Shown here: piece after piece, positions 62,958 to 64,000 of the stretch
Layout of the letters: each line of letters starts with the position of its first letter
How positions within the stretch are numbered: position 1 is the first letter of the stretch
From: Pseudoalteromonas tunicata
GTDB lineage: Bacteria; Pseudomonadota; Gammaproteobacteria; Enterobacterales; Alteromonadaceae
Direction of reading: 5' to 3'
DNA length: 64,000 bases
NCBI RefSeq assembly: GCF_002310815.1
Contig: NZ_CP011032.1
Coordinates: 2,644,001 to 2,708,000 of the forward strand
The notes under the pieces: model-generated
Databases searched by the model: none
Seen by the model: only the letters and a program-made list of their open reading frames with translations
Told to the model about the DNA's origin: nothing
Program-made: the position numbers and the translations under genes

Positions 62958-64000
62958 GATGTAAGATCCAAAGTCATTTTTGCGCACCATAGCTCCCCGA
63001 TAGGACCACTACTTATAGTGTGTTTGCCAGGATATAAAAGTGTTAATCGACGACTTAAGTTTTCAAGGCCCAACCCACTTGCTTTATTGTGCTTATGAGT
63101 AAAGATAGGATTCTCACATATAACGGTTAATATGTTTTTATTTAATTGCATGTGAAAACGAATATGACTTTTTTCAATCGTTGGTTCAACGCCATATTTA
63201 AAGGCATTTTCTATTAACATTATGATTAATAACGGCGGTAGTGTGAATTGTTCGGCGTTTTCTGGCCATTTCAGGTCCAATGTACATTTATCGAGGCTTC
63301 TGATTTGCTCAAGAGCAATATAATCTTGTAGATAAGTAACTTCTTGCGCCAAGGTAACTTGCTCTTTTTGCCCTTCATAGACGGTATAGCGCAGTAAGTT
63401 TGAGAGTTTCACGACTAAACTAGGCGCGTCATCCGACTTAGTCAGTATCAACGCATAGAGATTATTTAGCGTATTAAACAAAAAATGCGGGTTAATTTGT
63501 TGTTGTAACAGTTTTAGCTCTGTATGAGTTTTCTGAAAAGAAATTTGTGTCACTACTGCGTTTTGCTGTTGGCGTTCAAAAACTAAAATTAACGGCGTAC
63601 TGATTGCTAATAACGAAAATATAAATTGGTAGTTTGCAGGCGCAAACACGTGATGAAATGATGAAGGAAACAAAATAATATCAGGCGTATTCAATGGTAG
63701 CCACAAGACCAAACTTGCAAAAATTGGGGTGACGATAATGATGCATATTAAAGCTGCAGCAACAAATGCAAGTATTCCTTGTTTTGCTAATACTTGCCTG
63801 ATAAGACCATAGCGGTTTATTGCGAAGACACTACCAAATAGGGATGCCACGATTAAAAACTGCCAGAAATACTCGAAAAACTGACCAAATTCAGTAACTA
63901 TATTACTTAAATCAATGATTACTTTCTGCGATTGGTTGTCCTTAGGGTCTTGAGTGCTATTAAACACCCCCGCCATCACTGTAGCCCAACCGACTAACAA
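62951..64000 (-). CDS. LytS-type sensor histidine kinase (5' partial)
   Basis: At least 349 residues; the frame runs to the window edge, so the start may lie beyond. Several N-terminal transmembrane helices (for example QFLIVASLFGSVFAINRYG, GILAFVAAALICIIIVTPIF) are followed by the His_kinase motif LQQQINPHFLFNTLNNLYA with the phospho-acceptor His and an ATPase segment PPLLIIMLIENAFKYGVEP. The stop overlaps the regulator start (ATGCTAA), so both are translated together. Ligand unknown. Confidence 0.9.
   Translation of the reverse strand: MLVGWATVMAGVFNSTQDPKDNQSQKVIIDLSNIVTEFGQFFEYFWQFLIVASLFGSVFAINRYGLIRQVLAKQGILAFVAAALICIIIVTPIFASLVLWLPLNTPDIILFPSSFHHVFAPANYQFIFSLLAISTPLILVFERQQQNAVVTQISFQKTHTELKLLQQQINPHFLFNTLNNLYALILTKSDDAPSLVVKLSNLLRYTVYEGQKEQVTLAQEVTYLQDYIALEQIRSLDKCTLDLKWPENAEQFTLPPLLIIMLIENAFKYGVEPTIEKSHIRFHMQLNKNILTVICENPIFTHKHNKASGLGLENLSRRLTLLYPGKHTISSGPIGELWCAKMTLDLTSC

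Overview
The window looks like chromosomal DNA of a marine gammaproteobacterium, most likely Pseudoalteromonas. The evidence is a 19-gene cluster collinear with the tambjamine (tam) locus known from P. tunicata, an integron with long, mutually similar attC sites, Alteromonadales-type housekeeping genes (polB, dinG, priC, rsmS, a YbiT-type ABC-F gene), and several families of dispersed intergenic repeats.

Layout. 1-6226: a TonB-dependent receptor with a TPR-sulfotransferase and a TPR/2OG-oxygenase protein. 6227-15697: DNA polymerase II, a second TPR-sulfotransferase, a tightly packed dinG / TSUP permease / priC / deacetylase operon, then comFB-like and rsmS genes. 15830-18310: a hypothetical gene and a two-gene SDR + Ada-like module that is visibly richer in G+C and lies between two ~100-bp direct repeats. 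18442-26611: an integron read right to left from attI. The integrase gene (+ strand, frameshifted) has a LexA box. Five cassettes follow, on the minus strand: a DUF6058-like protein, a HEAT-like protein, a small membrane-anchored protein, a secreted esterase and a frameshifted DUF523 protein. Three kinds of mobile DNA sit in the attC sites: a group II intron, an IS110-family element and MITE-like elements. 26787-31018: a ~4-kb block flanked by ~216-bp direct repeats. It holds a YbiT-type gene whose 5' end abuts a second, integrase-less group of cassettes. 30978-31795: long tandem repeats. 31806-57488: the tam cluster, all on the minus strand. 58372-62270: a second phosphopantetheinyl transferase and a large unrecognised protein. 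62271-64000: a LytTR-type two-component system, cut by the window edge.

How the genes work together. In the tam cluster one branch makes the bipyrrole aldehyde MBC. TamE activates proline onto carrier TamB, TamG oxidises it to a pyrrole, TamF extends it, TamD adds serine, and TamI and TamP finish by oxidation and O-methylation. The second branch makes a fatty amine: TamA activates a fatty acid on its own ACP, TamT desaturates it, and TamH reduces and transaminates it. TamQ joins the two. TamJ-N look like an export system and TamS arms the carriers. The pathway follows established prodiginine/tambjamine biochemistry. The gene letters are inferred from collinearity as I remember it.

The least expected signals are in the integron. 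The IS110 element carries a candidate bridge RNA whose guide segments match the attC it sits in and its own ends. The group II intron has an EBS1-like heptamer complementary to the attC core where it sits. MITEs sit exactly at the GTT of attC cores. The integrase frameshift coincides with a 10-bp inverted repeat that looks like a template-switch scar. The attI region carries three ACGGA-N4-TCCGT palindromes and a perfect 26-bp palindrome.
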